This document shows, in pieces, positions 23,547 to 34,300 of a DNA stretch of 64,000 nucleotides (positions are counted from its first letter, which is position 1; every line of letters begins with the position of its first letter). The stretch spans positions 25,337,241 through 25,401,240 of the forward strand of contig NC_092182.1 of the NCBI RefSeq assembly GCF_043641665.1, read 5' to 3'. Position numbers and translations under genes: made by a program. Origin of the DNA: Enoplosus armatus (lineage: Eukaryota; Chordata; Actinopteri; Centrarchiformes; Enoplosidae). A model generated the notes under the pieces. The model was not told the origin of the DNA, searched no databases, and saw nothing but the letters and a program-made list of their open reading frames with translations.

Positions 23547-24439
23547 GCTCTCTCTACTTTATTTTCTTTCATTTACTCTGTCTCTCCTTGTCCCTTACTA
23601 TTTTGTCCTCTTTGCTCCACTCTCTGTATCCAATCATATTTCGCTCTCTGAGTTCATTTTCAGTTCAAATGTTTTTTTTTTTGTTTGTTTTTTTCATTTG
23701 CTTATCAAAACAAAACGTTTTATTTCCAAGGCAAGACTACATTTAGGTGCTTTTATCAATATTCAACAAGTACTTTTATAAGGACACATATACTGTATAT
23801 ATAGAGGCTGCATACACATTGAGCCTATATGTACATGGATACACATCTCTAAGCTCATTAACTCCTTAACAAGCAACAGCTGCTGTTGGGTCATTCATTA
23901 ACTCTGTGCCGCCAAACTTTGTTCCAGAACTTTTTTTAATTCTTGTGATCCCAAAGTTCCCACAAGACATGAAATATGTCAACTTTTTGGGAAATTTATA
24001 ATCACATACAAACCATCCAGAACGGTGCAGTAATTATGTGAGATCACTGAACTTCATGGACTAACAGACGTTTTCACAGCAGACATGTTGGCCTGTTGTA
24101 GCAGGAAAAGCGCAGGTGTAATTGATAACATTAAAAAACGACTGCCCTTCCATCTAAGTGAGCCAGTCCCGGGGTGTTGGTGTTGTGCATGCTGGCTCAC
24201 AGTCATGGATTACTGAGACACTTCATGGAACTGAGCCATTGTCAACAAAATTAGTTTCACCTGTGTCTTTCATGCTGCGACAACTCAAAGTGTCTGCCAT
24301 GAAAACGTTATGATGATGTGCAAGTTGCCGTTGTGCACACGATTTAAGACAAAAATCAAAGTAATGGGAATATTTCCAGCCATTTCCATCTCCACAGCTA
24401 GCTTGCTGCTTAGTAATGTGCACACATGAAGATTAAGAA

Positions 24440-24560
24440 TTTTTGAGGGGTAACTAATATTATTACTGGCATTTTATTAGTAATTCATTACTCTACTCAT
24501 TATTGGGGAAAGTAATGTCATTACTGTACGTGTTGCTGCCCAGCGATGCCTGTTGTAGAC
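24440..24560. repeat. repeat fragment (taat-rich, same type as 18830)
   Basis: taactaatattattactggc, then attcattactctactcatta and gtcattactgtacgtgttgc resemble the other orientation of the taatgagtaa-type element seen near 18830. Confidence 0.4.
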
Positions 24561-25164
24561 AAACACTTATTACTTGTTGCATTACTTCTGTCATTTCATT
24601 GAAATCTTCAGACCTTTTTAATGTTAACATGGATTCATCTTTTACAATAATAAGTTTAATTTAGATAGCATTTTGTTGTTGCCACATTTAATAAACATGG
24701 AACAGAAATAACCAAATACGAACAAAACACCGCAACAAAATATCAGAGAATATGATATGTGAAATGGAGAAAAGTTATGTGAAGTTTAAGCGATCTGAGA
24801 TAGAATGAAAAGCAGCATATAAGAGCTTCATCTTAATACCGAATTATTATTATTATACATGTTGAATGACTGTAAAACTACAGGGTGATATGTACAGTTG
24901 ACACTTCTCTAAGTGTCCTGTGATGAACGGGAGGTGCTGTTGACCTTGTGTAATGTGTGACAGCACTTGTGCTTGTTTAGTTAATTGAGTTGTCAGTGTT
25001 CCTGCAAAAATGTCACCAAGACAAATTCCCAATGCCGTCTCAAAATATAATTAACTGGGTGCAAATTCTGGAGTGCAGATTACACGGTGTGGACACTACG
25101 TAAAGACACATTGCACTGTTCGTCCACCTTTATCCCCGCATCTGGCCCCTCTCTATGACCGCAG

Positions 25165-25345
25165 TCTTTTCCTTTGATACTCTCTTTCCACCAAATTAGC
25201 TCTGGTTCTTGAGCCGGTTCCGTTCAGGATTCTTGGAACCACGGTGCTATCCGGTGAACCAGCCTGCGTTTCCACCAGTTTTGGAGGGCATTGCACAACA
25301 GAAGTAAACAGTAGTAGCAAGATGGCGGATCGCATTGATTGTCTG
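25165..25345. repeat. possible interspersed repeat ('tttccacca' modules)
   Basis: ctttccaccaaattagctct and, 95 bases on, gtttccaccagttttggagg flank a stretch with ttgagccggttccgttcagg and cttggaaccacggtgctat. This wording recurs in teleost DNA transposons, though I cannot name the family. It ends near aagatggcgg. Confidence 0.35.
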
Positions 25346-25984
25346 CAAGCTTTTCTTCTGTTGGTACAGATATTTGTTTTTATCTCAGGAGATGACCGAA
25401 TGGTCACCAAGCACTGAGTCCACTGTTGCCTTCTCCATCCTCTCCCTCCAACCCGCAGAATATGACACGACCACAGATGTTGTCACGGTTTGCATGTCAG
25501 GTTACATTTTGTAGTCATTTAATCTGTTGTTAATAAAACAAAAAAGCTATTGATTAGTGACGCTTTAAGCTTTCTATCCCATTTAACTTTCAGAAGGAGA
25601 GCTGTGTGGCCACATCTTCAGGAAAATCTCCTCTCGTAGCTCCGCTGTCACACTCATCTACTGCATGTCCCCTACATTCAGTCTCTGTGGAGCTTCAGTG
25701 TACATCAGTGTGACATCACAGATGAGGGGGTGGAACAGGCTCTTCTTCGTTTGGTGATTGAAGAGAGTGTTCACTAGTACAAACTGAACTGCCCTGAGGC
25801 TTAGGAAGAGCAGATCTGAATACACATTTCCCTGTTAGTGGCTTCAGCTGTGGGCTTCGACTGCAATTAGCATTAAGTTAGCAAACAACACACCCACAGT
25901 CACAATCCAACATATTGTAGTTGTCCTTGAATGTATTGTCTCTCTCTCTTTAGCACACACACTCATGTTTTACACAAATGATAA

Positions 25985-26060
25985 GCAGTCTGAGCTGCAT
26001 TTAGCACTGGGTGAGGTGCAGAGTCAGAGCTCGGCTCAATCCTGATACGTCATCATGCAC
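25985..26060 (+). repeat. dispersed repeat, copy 2 (pair with 16365)
   Basis: cagtctgagctgcatttagc, gaggtgcagagtcagagctc, ggctcaatc and gatacgtcatcat correspond to 16365-16450. Family unknown. Confidence 0.45.
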
Positions 26061-26230
26061 TTTATAGAATTTAATGAATTTCATTTAATTCATTTAACAA
26101 CCAAGTGATTCTCATGGTCCACTCAATTGGTGTTTCCAAGCAATTGGACTCAATTACATCAACACGAACACAGCAAGGACTTATAAATACACACAGAGAG
26201 CTACAGGGAGACGTTGACCATCAGTAAAGA

Positions 26231-26231
26231 A

Positions 26232-26268
<37 letters not shown>
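26231..26268. repeat. (ACAG)n tetranucleotide microsatellite
   Basis: About nine ACAG units without interruption. Confidence 0.97.
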
Positions 26269-26399
26269 GGGTGTGTCTGACATCAAAGTCCATTTTTCTT
26301 TCTTTCAGGGAGATGAAGCATCCACTTCATTAATCACTGATGATCATTTGGTTTGATTGTTGGTAGAACTCATTTCCTCTCCATCACTCCAACTAACTC

Positions 26400-26710
26400 C
26401 ATGGTAGCTGATATTATTAGCAAAACTGGAAATAAGCTAACTTATCTCTAAAATCGCTAAACTTTCTGTGTTTCATTCAAATGATGTTGTCAACTTTCTG
26501 TTGACTTTTCCTGTGGCTCCATGTCTAGAGCTAATCTGCAAATCTGAGCATGTTGACATGCTAAACTAAGATGTTGAACATGGAAAACATTACACCTGCC
26601 TATAATGTCAGCATGTTAGCGTGCCATTGCATGTCCATGTTAGCATTTAGCTCAGTACAGCCTCGAGGAGCCGCTAGCCTGGTTTTAGACTCTTTGCCTT
26701 GTCTAATTAA
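26400..26710 (+). repeat. percomorph interspersed repeat ('catgttagcatttagctca')
   Basis: Contains a long run of gctaa/ttagc words (for example gtcagcatgttagcgtgc, catgttagcatttagctcag) and gccgctagcctggttttagactctt. This matches a very common spiny-rayed fish repeat of unassigned class. Confidence 0.6.
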
Positions 26711-27839
26711 AGAATGCTAACTTCACCTTTCTTCCCTTTGGTAGACTTCAGTAAGGAAACAATACGATTCGTCACTACGCAGACTGACTGACATTCACCA
26801 GCCGTTACATATTTTGGCAAACTCAATGGAAAATTGGGAAGAAAGTGTCTGTTATTCAGTTTTCAATTAAAATGACAGTGACAGCCATGTTGGACAATGA
26901 AGGAGTCTTTGCCTGCCTTGCAGTTCCTGAGAGAAAACACATGTAGTCTGGAACAGCACTGGAATTAAAAACCTAGTAACAAGGTGATTTCGACTGTGTT
27001 TACACACACACATCTGCACAACCTCACGCAGACACGGTGCATGAAACTGGGAGGGCTGTTTGGTGGAGGATTGTGACCTCTTGTGGTTCTACAGTACAGG
27101 TGCAGTTTGTCCCCCTGCAATGTAAGAGAGTCACTGATCCATGGGATACCTGCACTTCAAACTGCTGACTTCATCAAATGAACACACTCACGTTCTACTT
27201 ACTGCAGTGTTCACTCTGAACGCTATATTATTTCATACTCACACATTCACATGTACACTTCTTCTGTCTAGCTCTCTCTGCCCTATAGATGCCCACTGAT
27301 CAGATGTTACACAAAGGACAGATTAAAAATAGAGGGGAATGTAGATGGTGCATACTATAGAGCTGAAATTATAACACACAGACACACTGCAGTACTCTCT
27401 CTTCCTCTCACAAACATGCACACAGTATGTTGTCTCTGTTTTCGGCACATATTGTTCAAGAAATAAATAAGAAAAGAACATTTCAGACAGTACAACATGG
27501 AATCACAGTGAAAGGACCTGCTGACACACATGCAGCTCAGCACAACTACTGCAGAGATGCTGTGTGGGCAAAAAAAAGAAAGTAATGGTATAGACTTTTT
27601 TAAGTACAACTTTTACAACCCAGTTAGAAGGCGCCATGTTGCAAAAAAGAAAAAAAGACAAATAAGGCTCAGGATTGTTTCTGCTGTCAGCAGCTGCAGC
27701 CCTGTGATAAACTGGATTATAATGACACCAGAGGAGAGGAGGGTGCTTCTTTCTCACAGAGGCTGTGATTAAAGATTTCATGACCTTTCACACTGGAGGT
27801 ACAAACAGTCCGTTTGTCAGAGTGGACTTTCACCTCAAC

Positions 27840-28271
27840 ATTTAGGCTGCAGCCTTGTTAGCTCTCTCAGGCATCTTCAGTGGATGTTGTTCTGACGGAG
27901 TCTGATCTGGCTGATCCATTTCTATAGAAAAGGAACGAGGGGGGGGGGGGGGGGCGTGTCTAGGTGATGTGGGTCTATGGAGGGGTCTCCCACACGTGAC
28001 TGACTTGATGGTCCTGTTCAGCAGCCTGGAGGGGGGTAAAGACACAGATCAGAAGAGGACAGCATCGTCACCCAGAAGGCAGCTTCCTCGCTCGGATGAT
28101 TCTGTTGTAAACCTGTGCCTGCCACTGGCCCTGTCTTTCATCTGCCTTTTGTCATTTTTATAGACCTAAACCAGCACCGATTTTGTGATTGTTCACCCTC
28201 AACCTACAAACCGAGACCACATCCTTCAGTTCCAGCGGTTCGGTTGTTTAAAACCCTGCGCGGTGTTTTGG
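27840..28271 (+). promoter_or_regulatory. ggh: ggh 5' flank and presumed promoter/5' UTR
   Basis: This is the 430 bases before the ggh start codon. I see no TATA box at a sensible distance. It is relatively rich in CG dinucleotides, has a 16-base G run at 27939-27954 and an E-box CACGTG at 27993-27998 within cacacgtgac, close to the lysosomal CLEAR/TFEB motif. The transcription start and any 5' UTR intron cannot be placed from sequence alone. Confidence 0.45.
27939..27954. repeat. poly-G (16), upstream of ggh
   Basis: A G homopolymer 318 bases before the ggh start codon. Confidence 0.95.
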
Positions 28272-28383
28272 ATGTGTCGGCCGGCTGCAGCGGTGTTCGC
28301 GGTGCTGACCGCCTGTCTCTGTTGCGGTCCGCTTCTGTGCGCTGCGGGGAGAAGCCAGCAGCTCAATCACCGGCCGGTCATCG
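28272..28383 (+). CDS. ggh: ggh coding exon 1 (signal peptide)
   Basis: Encodes residues 1-37 plus the first base of codon 38. It opens MCRPAAAV, carries a Leu/Ala/Cys-rich hydrophobic core and ends with the RPVI sequence that precedes the conserved Gly of the mature enzyme's first strand. The donor is g|gtaaga (phase 1). Confidence 0.93.
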
Positions 28384-31300
28384 GTAAGAATCAGCCGCAT
28401 GAAGGGCTGCGTGTCTGTCCCTCTCCAGAGGACACGTCGGATTGTGATATCTCTAATGTAAATCTCATCGAGAATGTTCTGGAAAGGTGTCTGTGTGTGT
28501 GTACGTGTTGATAGTTTGTTTATTGGATTCAATTTATTGAATTTATTGGATTTTTAAAATATAAATCCAAGACAGAAGGTGGCAGAGACGAGAAAACAAG
28601 AGAAAAGCGTCCTTTCTTCTGTCTGTCTGTCTGCCGCTGAGCCACCTTCAAAATAAGAGTTCCCCACTTCCCTCTTTGCCAGCAGGCTGACAGCCTCCTT
28701 TAATTAATTAATCTATAATCTATATAATAATAAAGTTGAGTTACCATAATATTTTTCTTTCCAAGAAACAGAATGTGTAGAATCTTTCCTCCAGCAAGGC
28801 AGCAGCTAACCATAGTGACCACTCCCCAACATCCTGTGCATCCTAGGCAGAGACACCAGGCACACTCAAACCTACAACACATTGACTGAATCTGATATAA
28901 TCACATATAGTAACTGTAAATACTTAATGTAGCTTTAACACCTCAGTTGTCTCTGATGAAGTGTCTGCAGAGGCTGTGAGGTTTAAGGAACAGGACGCTC
29001 TGCGGGGTTTTACTGATTAGAATCAGAGAACTATGTCCCTGTTTACACCTGGCCAGCTCTAAGTACGTCAGTTCACACCTCCACACGAGTCCCGAGTGAC
29101 CACTTGTGATCAGATCTCACTTCCCCGCTCTATATGTAATAAACACGTGCATCATTTCCGTTTGTAAAAACCAAATGCGTTGTTGTTTTGATGTTTTTGT
29201 TGACCTGAATTTGATGAATTTACTGTTTATCAGACCACAAATAAGACAAGGATTAGGTTGGATAAACGATGGGAGTGGAGTGTTTCTGGGGGCCGGGCCT
29301 CACTGATTACTGTACAAACACACAACTTTAAAGTATCTGTCCATCAGGAAACTCTGTAAATCACAGAGAGTTGAGGCAGAGCAGCCGGAGGACATCAGAC
29401 ATGGACGGATCGCAATGCGTCCTCAATACTTAGAGCTGTCCACTTGTGATCGGATCATCCAAGACACATTTTAATGCCACGTGTAAACCGGGCCTATGAC
29501 AGCACACTATGTTGCCTTGAGAAAACCTTGCTGCAGTCATTGTGGTCAGAACTCCATGTTTCCAAACCAAGGCCACGACTCATGATCTGTGGTTACACGT
29601 AAAGTAGGAAGTGCATTAACACCGCATTGCACTGTCACAGTAAGGACTTAGTGTGTCATCTCATTTGGGGTCTTGCCTGTTTGTTTGGCAGGGTATCAAA
29701 AATGCACCTAAAATCTCTATTACTTTGTTTTGAAGCGGATGGAACGTTTCTAAACTTCCTCTATAATTAATATAGTTTAGTGTGTATGCTGCTCTCTGAG
29801 TGTGTGTTAGCACAACATCAAAAACACATTTTATGAAAACTTTTCTCAGCACTAGGTGTTCTACATTGGCCTTGCTTTGTGCATTTCATTCCATTTTCAC
29901 TTGCGGCCTTGGGACGTCCCTTTGTTTTGGAGCCTGTGGATACAATAAAAGGCTGTGGACTAAAACACCTGATGGCTTTGCTTTGTCATGTGACATCTGG
30001 ACATTGTCTAGTAATGAAGTAATACGACAGGCGATGGGGCGTTGTGGGGATTTATATACTATATTTTGAGCATCGTATGTATCTTTTGCTGGTAGAGTTT
30101 GTGGTGTTTTATGATACACATGACTTATGATGAGTCCTTTCTGAAGACAAACGAAGGGAAGCGCGTACTATTAGGGAGACGCACATGTCACAAGAATGAA
30201 CAAGTTAATACCTGTAGGGGATTTGATCTCTTCAAGAGTGCATCAGTGTAGATGTATTCCTTGTCAACACCCCTGCTTTATGTTGCTATGACTGAAATAT
30301 CTGTGTATCTGTGTTATAGTATCTGTCTTCTGTCCTCCTAAGGTGTGTTGGCACAGGAAAACCTTCCTGGAGACCAGTTTGCTCGTGGCTTCTCTTACAT
30401 CGCTGCCTCCTATGTCAAATACCTGGAGGGAGCCGGGTCAAGGGTCGTACCCATCAGGTAAAGCAAGTGTGACCTTTTAGCTAATTGTTTTGGTTTTACA
30501 ATCCACAACGTTACTGTTTCGCTTCCTCTCTGGGCTTTCAGCAACGTAACAAGACAACATAAAAGACTGCTGTGAGATAGCTCATCATCGTACTTCTTTC
30601 TTGGTGAACTACTGTGATATTCCTCTCATTTGCATGGGCTCCGCCCACATCAAACCACATCAGGCACCAAGACTAATACTGCTGGGAATCACATGAGGAT
30701 CACAATTTAGAAGAAGTTAAATGGTAGGAAGTTAGGAAGAAGGGCTCCTTTATTATTTTTTATGGGTTGTGGGGTGGGAATTATTGCTCTTTGAAGGGAG
30801 CCAGATCTTATGGCTCTGTTCCTTTCATAGTTCTTTTTTTAGGGGGCCGGGGTTACTAGTTTTATCTGCAGAATAATCACTAGGATAAAGATAGGGGAAG
30901 ATTTGGGTCAGATTCAAACTTATATATAGCTATATAAGCATCATGTTAGCATACAGTGTCATAAAAAAGCATAGTGCATATTCTTACACCACAATAAGTA
31001 TCAACAGCAGAAATCATTATTTAGCTTTTCACATCCTTAGTGGGATTTCTTTTATAGAAATCCTGCTTGAAAATTACTAAAAGAGTATCACATCCTACTT
31101 TCACCTCCAGTCAAATTGTGATCCCCATCTGATCCACAGCAGCATCAGTCATGGTGCTGGGTGGGGTTTCATGTGGGTGGAGCCTGATCTTATGGCACCG
31201 TTCTTTTCCCAGAATGGGAAATCCTTTTTAGGGGTTACTAGGTTTATCTGCAAAACTATCACTTAGATAAAGATATGGTAAGATTTGGATCAGATCTAAA

Positions 31301-34300
31301 CTCATTTTGCATGAGTAGACTCGGCTTAGCAGCATTAAATTACTGGTATTGTCACACCTAATGTCAATGATTTGCCTTGAAACCATTACACAAGGTAAAG
31401 CTATCAGTGTGTGTCTGAGAACGCATGCTCTCAAACCAAAATAAAGCTCATTTATTAGCAACAGTCATTGTTTTGTTTTTCACATTTTTTGTGGGATTTC
31501 TTTTATAGAAATCCTGCTTGAAAATTACTAAAAGAGTATCACATCCTACTTTCACCTCCAGTCAAATTGTGATCCCCATCTGACCCACAGCAGCATCAGT
31601 CATGGTGCTGGGTGGGGTTTCATGTGGGCGGAGCCTGTGCAAATGAGAGGGACATCACTGCATCAGTAGACATGTATGCTGAGTTATATTGATCGTCTTT
31701 GACGGGTTTAATCTTTGTGCCTTTTTTGTTCACCAGAATCAATCGCACAGAAGAAGAATATGCTAAGATATTCTACTCAATAAATGGGTGAGCTGAACAT
31801 GGTTCTCTTGTTTTCGCCTTTTTTTAACTCTCTAAATGACGTGATTTCACTAAACAGTTTTCTGCCTGGCTCGTGCTTCTCATTGCACTACACATTTTCA
31901 TTGCATTGGCCGTGTGTACACCATTTTTGAATTAAAAAACTAAGCTAGCTAGATAAGAAGTGGTAATAAAAGCACTGCAGTGGTTTGAATTGGTAAGTTT
32001 AGCAAAGCATTTTGTCTATTACAGCGCAATTGTCGATTCTAAATCTGGTCAGCAGCTCCAACCTGCAGACTTTGGCATAGTTTGCTTGCTTAAAGGTCAA
32101 CAGCCAATCAGCAAAGCTACGTCAGTCAGCAAAGATTTATATAAACAGGGGATTTATGGCTACTACTGATGATATTGTTAGCTTACAATACATTCTATGT
32201 TAGTTGGTGTTATAACAAGACAAATGTAAGCGTACTTGTTGTACTCATAGGTCATGTTTAGACTCATGTGAAAGCTGTAAGAAAGTGATATCAACCACTG
32301 CTAGCTGTATGCAAGACGTCCTGGCAGTATTTCCCAGCATGCAGCCTAAATATCTAATGTGAAAGTGTCTCCTCAGGTTGTTGCTGCCAGGAGGAGATGT
32401 AGATATTCAGACATCGCAGTTCAGTCGAGCCGCCAAGGTCTTTTACGACTTGGCTCTAAAGGTAAGACATTTGACATGTACAACTGACAGCCAAGGTTCG
32501 TTTTTAGTGTTTTACCCTGCTTTAATTTTCCTCTCATCACATTTTCAAGTCTTAACTAAAACAACACTCAGATACATTGAAAGAGTTTTTGGTTCCTGTA
32601 ATTGTTCCTCTTATCTATACTGGCAGTCAAGAGATACCTTCCTATGTAAGTGATGGAAAATCCACTCTGACTTAGACAAATCAAGTAGATATTTTCTAAA
32701 GATACTGTGTTTTTAGTGCAAGATTCCTGTTGGTGTTTCCTCGGACAGTGATACCTGCTGAGCCACATATTAGCCTCAGCTGTACTTGGTGTGAATATGT
32801 GCAACTGTATGAGATAGAGGCACTTGTTGTTGTTGTTGTTGTTGTAGGTGAAATAGAGCATTCTGTGCTGGAAATCCTTGGAGAATTAAAGGATGCAACT
32901 GTTATCACAGATCATCATTTACGGTTAAACAATGGCATTACATCTTCCTCACTGCTACCTTCTCATTCCTCACTCTCTTATCCTCTGCAGGCCAACGATG
33001 CTGGGGACTACTTCCCTATCTGGGGAACTTGCCAGGGCTTCCAGCAGCTGTCTGTTCTCACAGCCAACAAAAACCTGCTCACCCTCACTGATACCAAGGC
33101 TGTGGCTCTACCTCTCACTCTCACACCAGGTATTTTCATCAACCTCACATCACACGATGAAGCTGAGCGCTTCTTTTCCCCTGTTCTCTGTTCCGATTGG
33201 CCCTCTTCTCAGATGGGATACATCCCTCAGCTTACAGTCCTTCATTTGTCACATTTTAATGTATAGTGATCACTAGTCTTAAAGGCCCTGTACACCCACA
33301 CAGGTGTTCCCAGCTATTCAGTGTAGTAAGAGTTTTTGCTCAGGTCAATGTTAGTTGTCTCAAATCTTATTATATCTCATATATATCTTTTGATAATAAA
33401 AGAAAAGGAAAACTACAGTAAAGAGCAATAATTCCTGCCTACACGCCAATATGCCTCATAGCGATATCAGTCATGGTGCTAAATGTGGTGTGATGTGGGC
33501 AGATCCCAAGGATATTTTGAATCGAGGTTCTGAGGACAGAGCGTGTTGTATGCTGTGCAGACTGTAAAGCCCCTTGAGGCAAATTGTGATTTGCAACATA
33601 AAACGGACTTGACTTGAGTTAGAGTTCTGCTGAACTTTTAGGCCAGCTGCAGTTGTAGAAAGTTAGAACACATAACATATTATACTTATTAAGTTTCAGT
33701 GACTGATGACAACAGTAATGTGTGAACTGCTTTGTGTGAATTCTGTGCCTGTCCTCTAGCGGCCCAGTCCAGCCGTCTTTTCCGGACTTTTCCTAAGGAT
33801 CTGCTGCAGTCCCTGGCTGAGGAAAACATCACTTCCAACTTCCACAGCTGGAGTCTGTCTATGCAGGTATTTTCTGGTCTTTTTTCTGCCCCCTCCTGAA
33901 AAGCATGATCACCTCCTGTCATGGCTGGAGTCTGTTTCCCAAAATGTCCTTAACTGTATGTCAGACGTTGCTCTCTATTATTATTTATATTATTATCTAT
34001 AATATTCTAAACCTAAACATTTATTTATAGTAAAAATTCTATTCAGCCTATTTATGGAAAACCTACCTTGAATCCAGCTGTCGCTATGTGTGGTCTTAAA
34101 GAGTAAATGCACCCAGGCTAATGATCTACACCACCTAATGCCCACGTCTTTTGGTACCTCGAGTAAGACCACACCTGACAACTGTCACTACGGGAATGCA
34201 GCCATCCGGCGTGGTGGCCAAGTGGTAAGGCGTTGGTCTCGTAAACCAAAGATCATGGGTTCGACCCCCATCCATGCCTTAGTGTTAAGATGTATATTAT

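Larger units (their letters stand above)
23547..27839. other. intergenic region between the grip2-like gene and ggh
   Basis: Contains repeat fragments at 24440, 25165, 25985 and 26400 and the ACAG microsatellite; no exon found. Confidence 0.6.

Noticed and set aside
23305..23781. 158-codon + strand frame
   Set aside because: Serine/leucine-rich translation of (TC)n sequence.
28248..28532. - strand frame across ggh exon 1
   Set aside because: Antisense shadow of the real exon, which has a signal peptide, splice donor and family match on the + strand.
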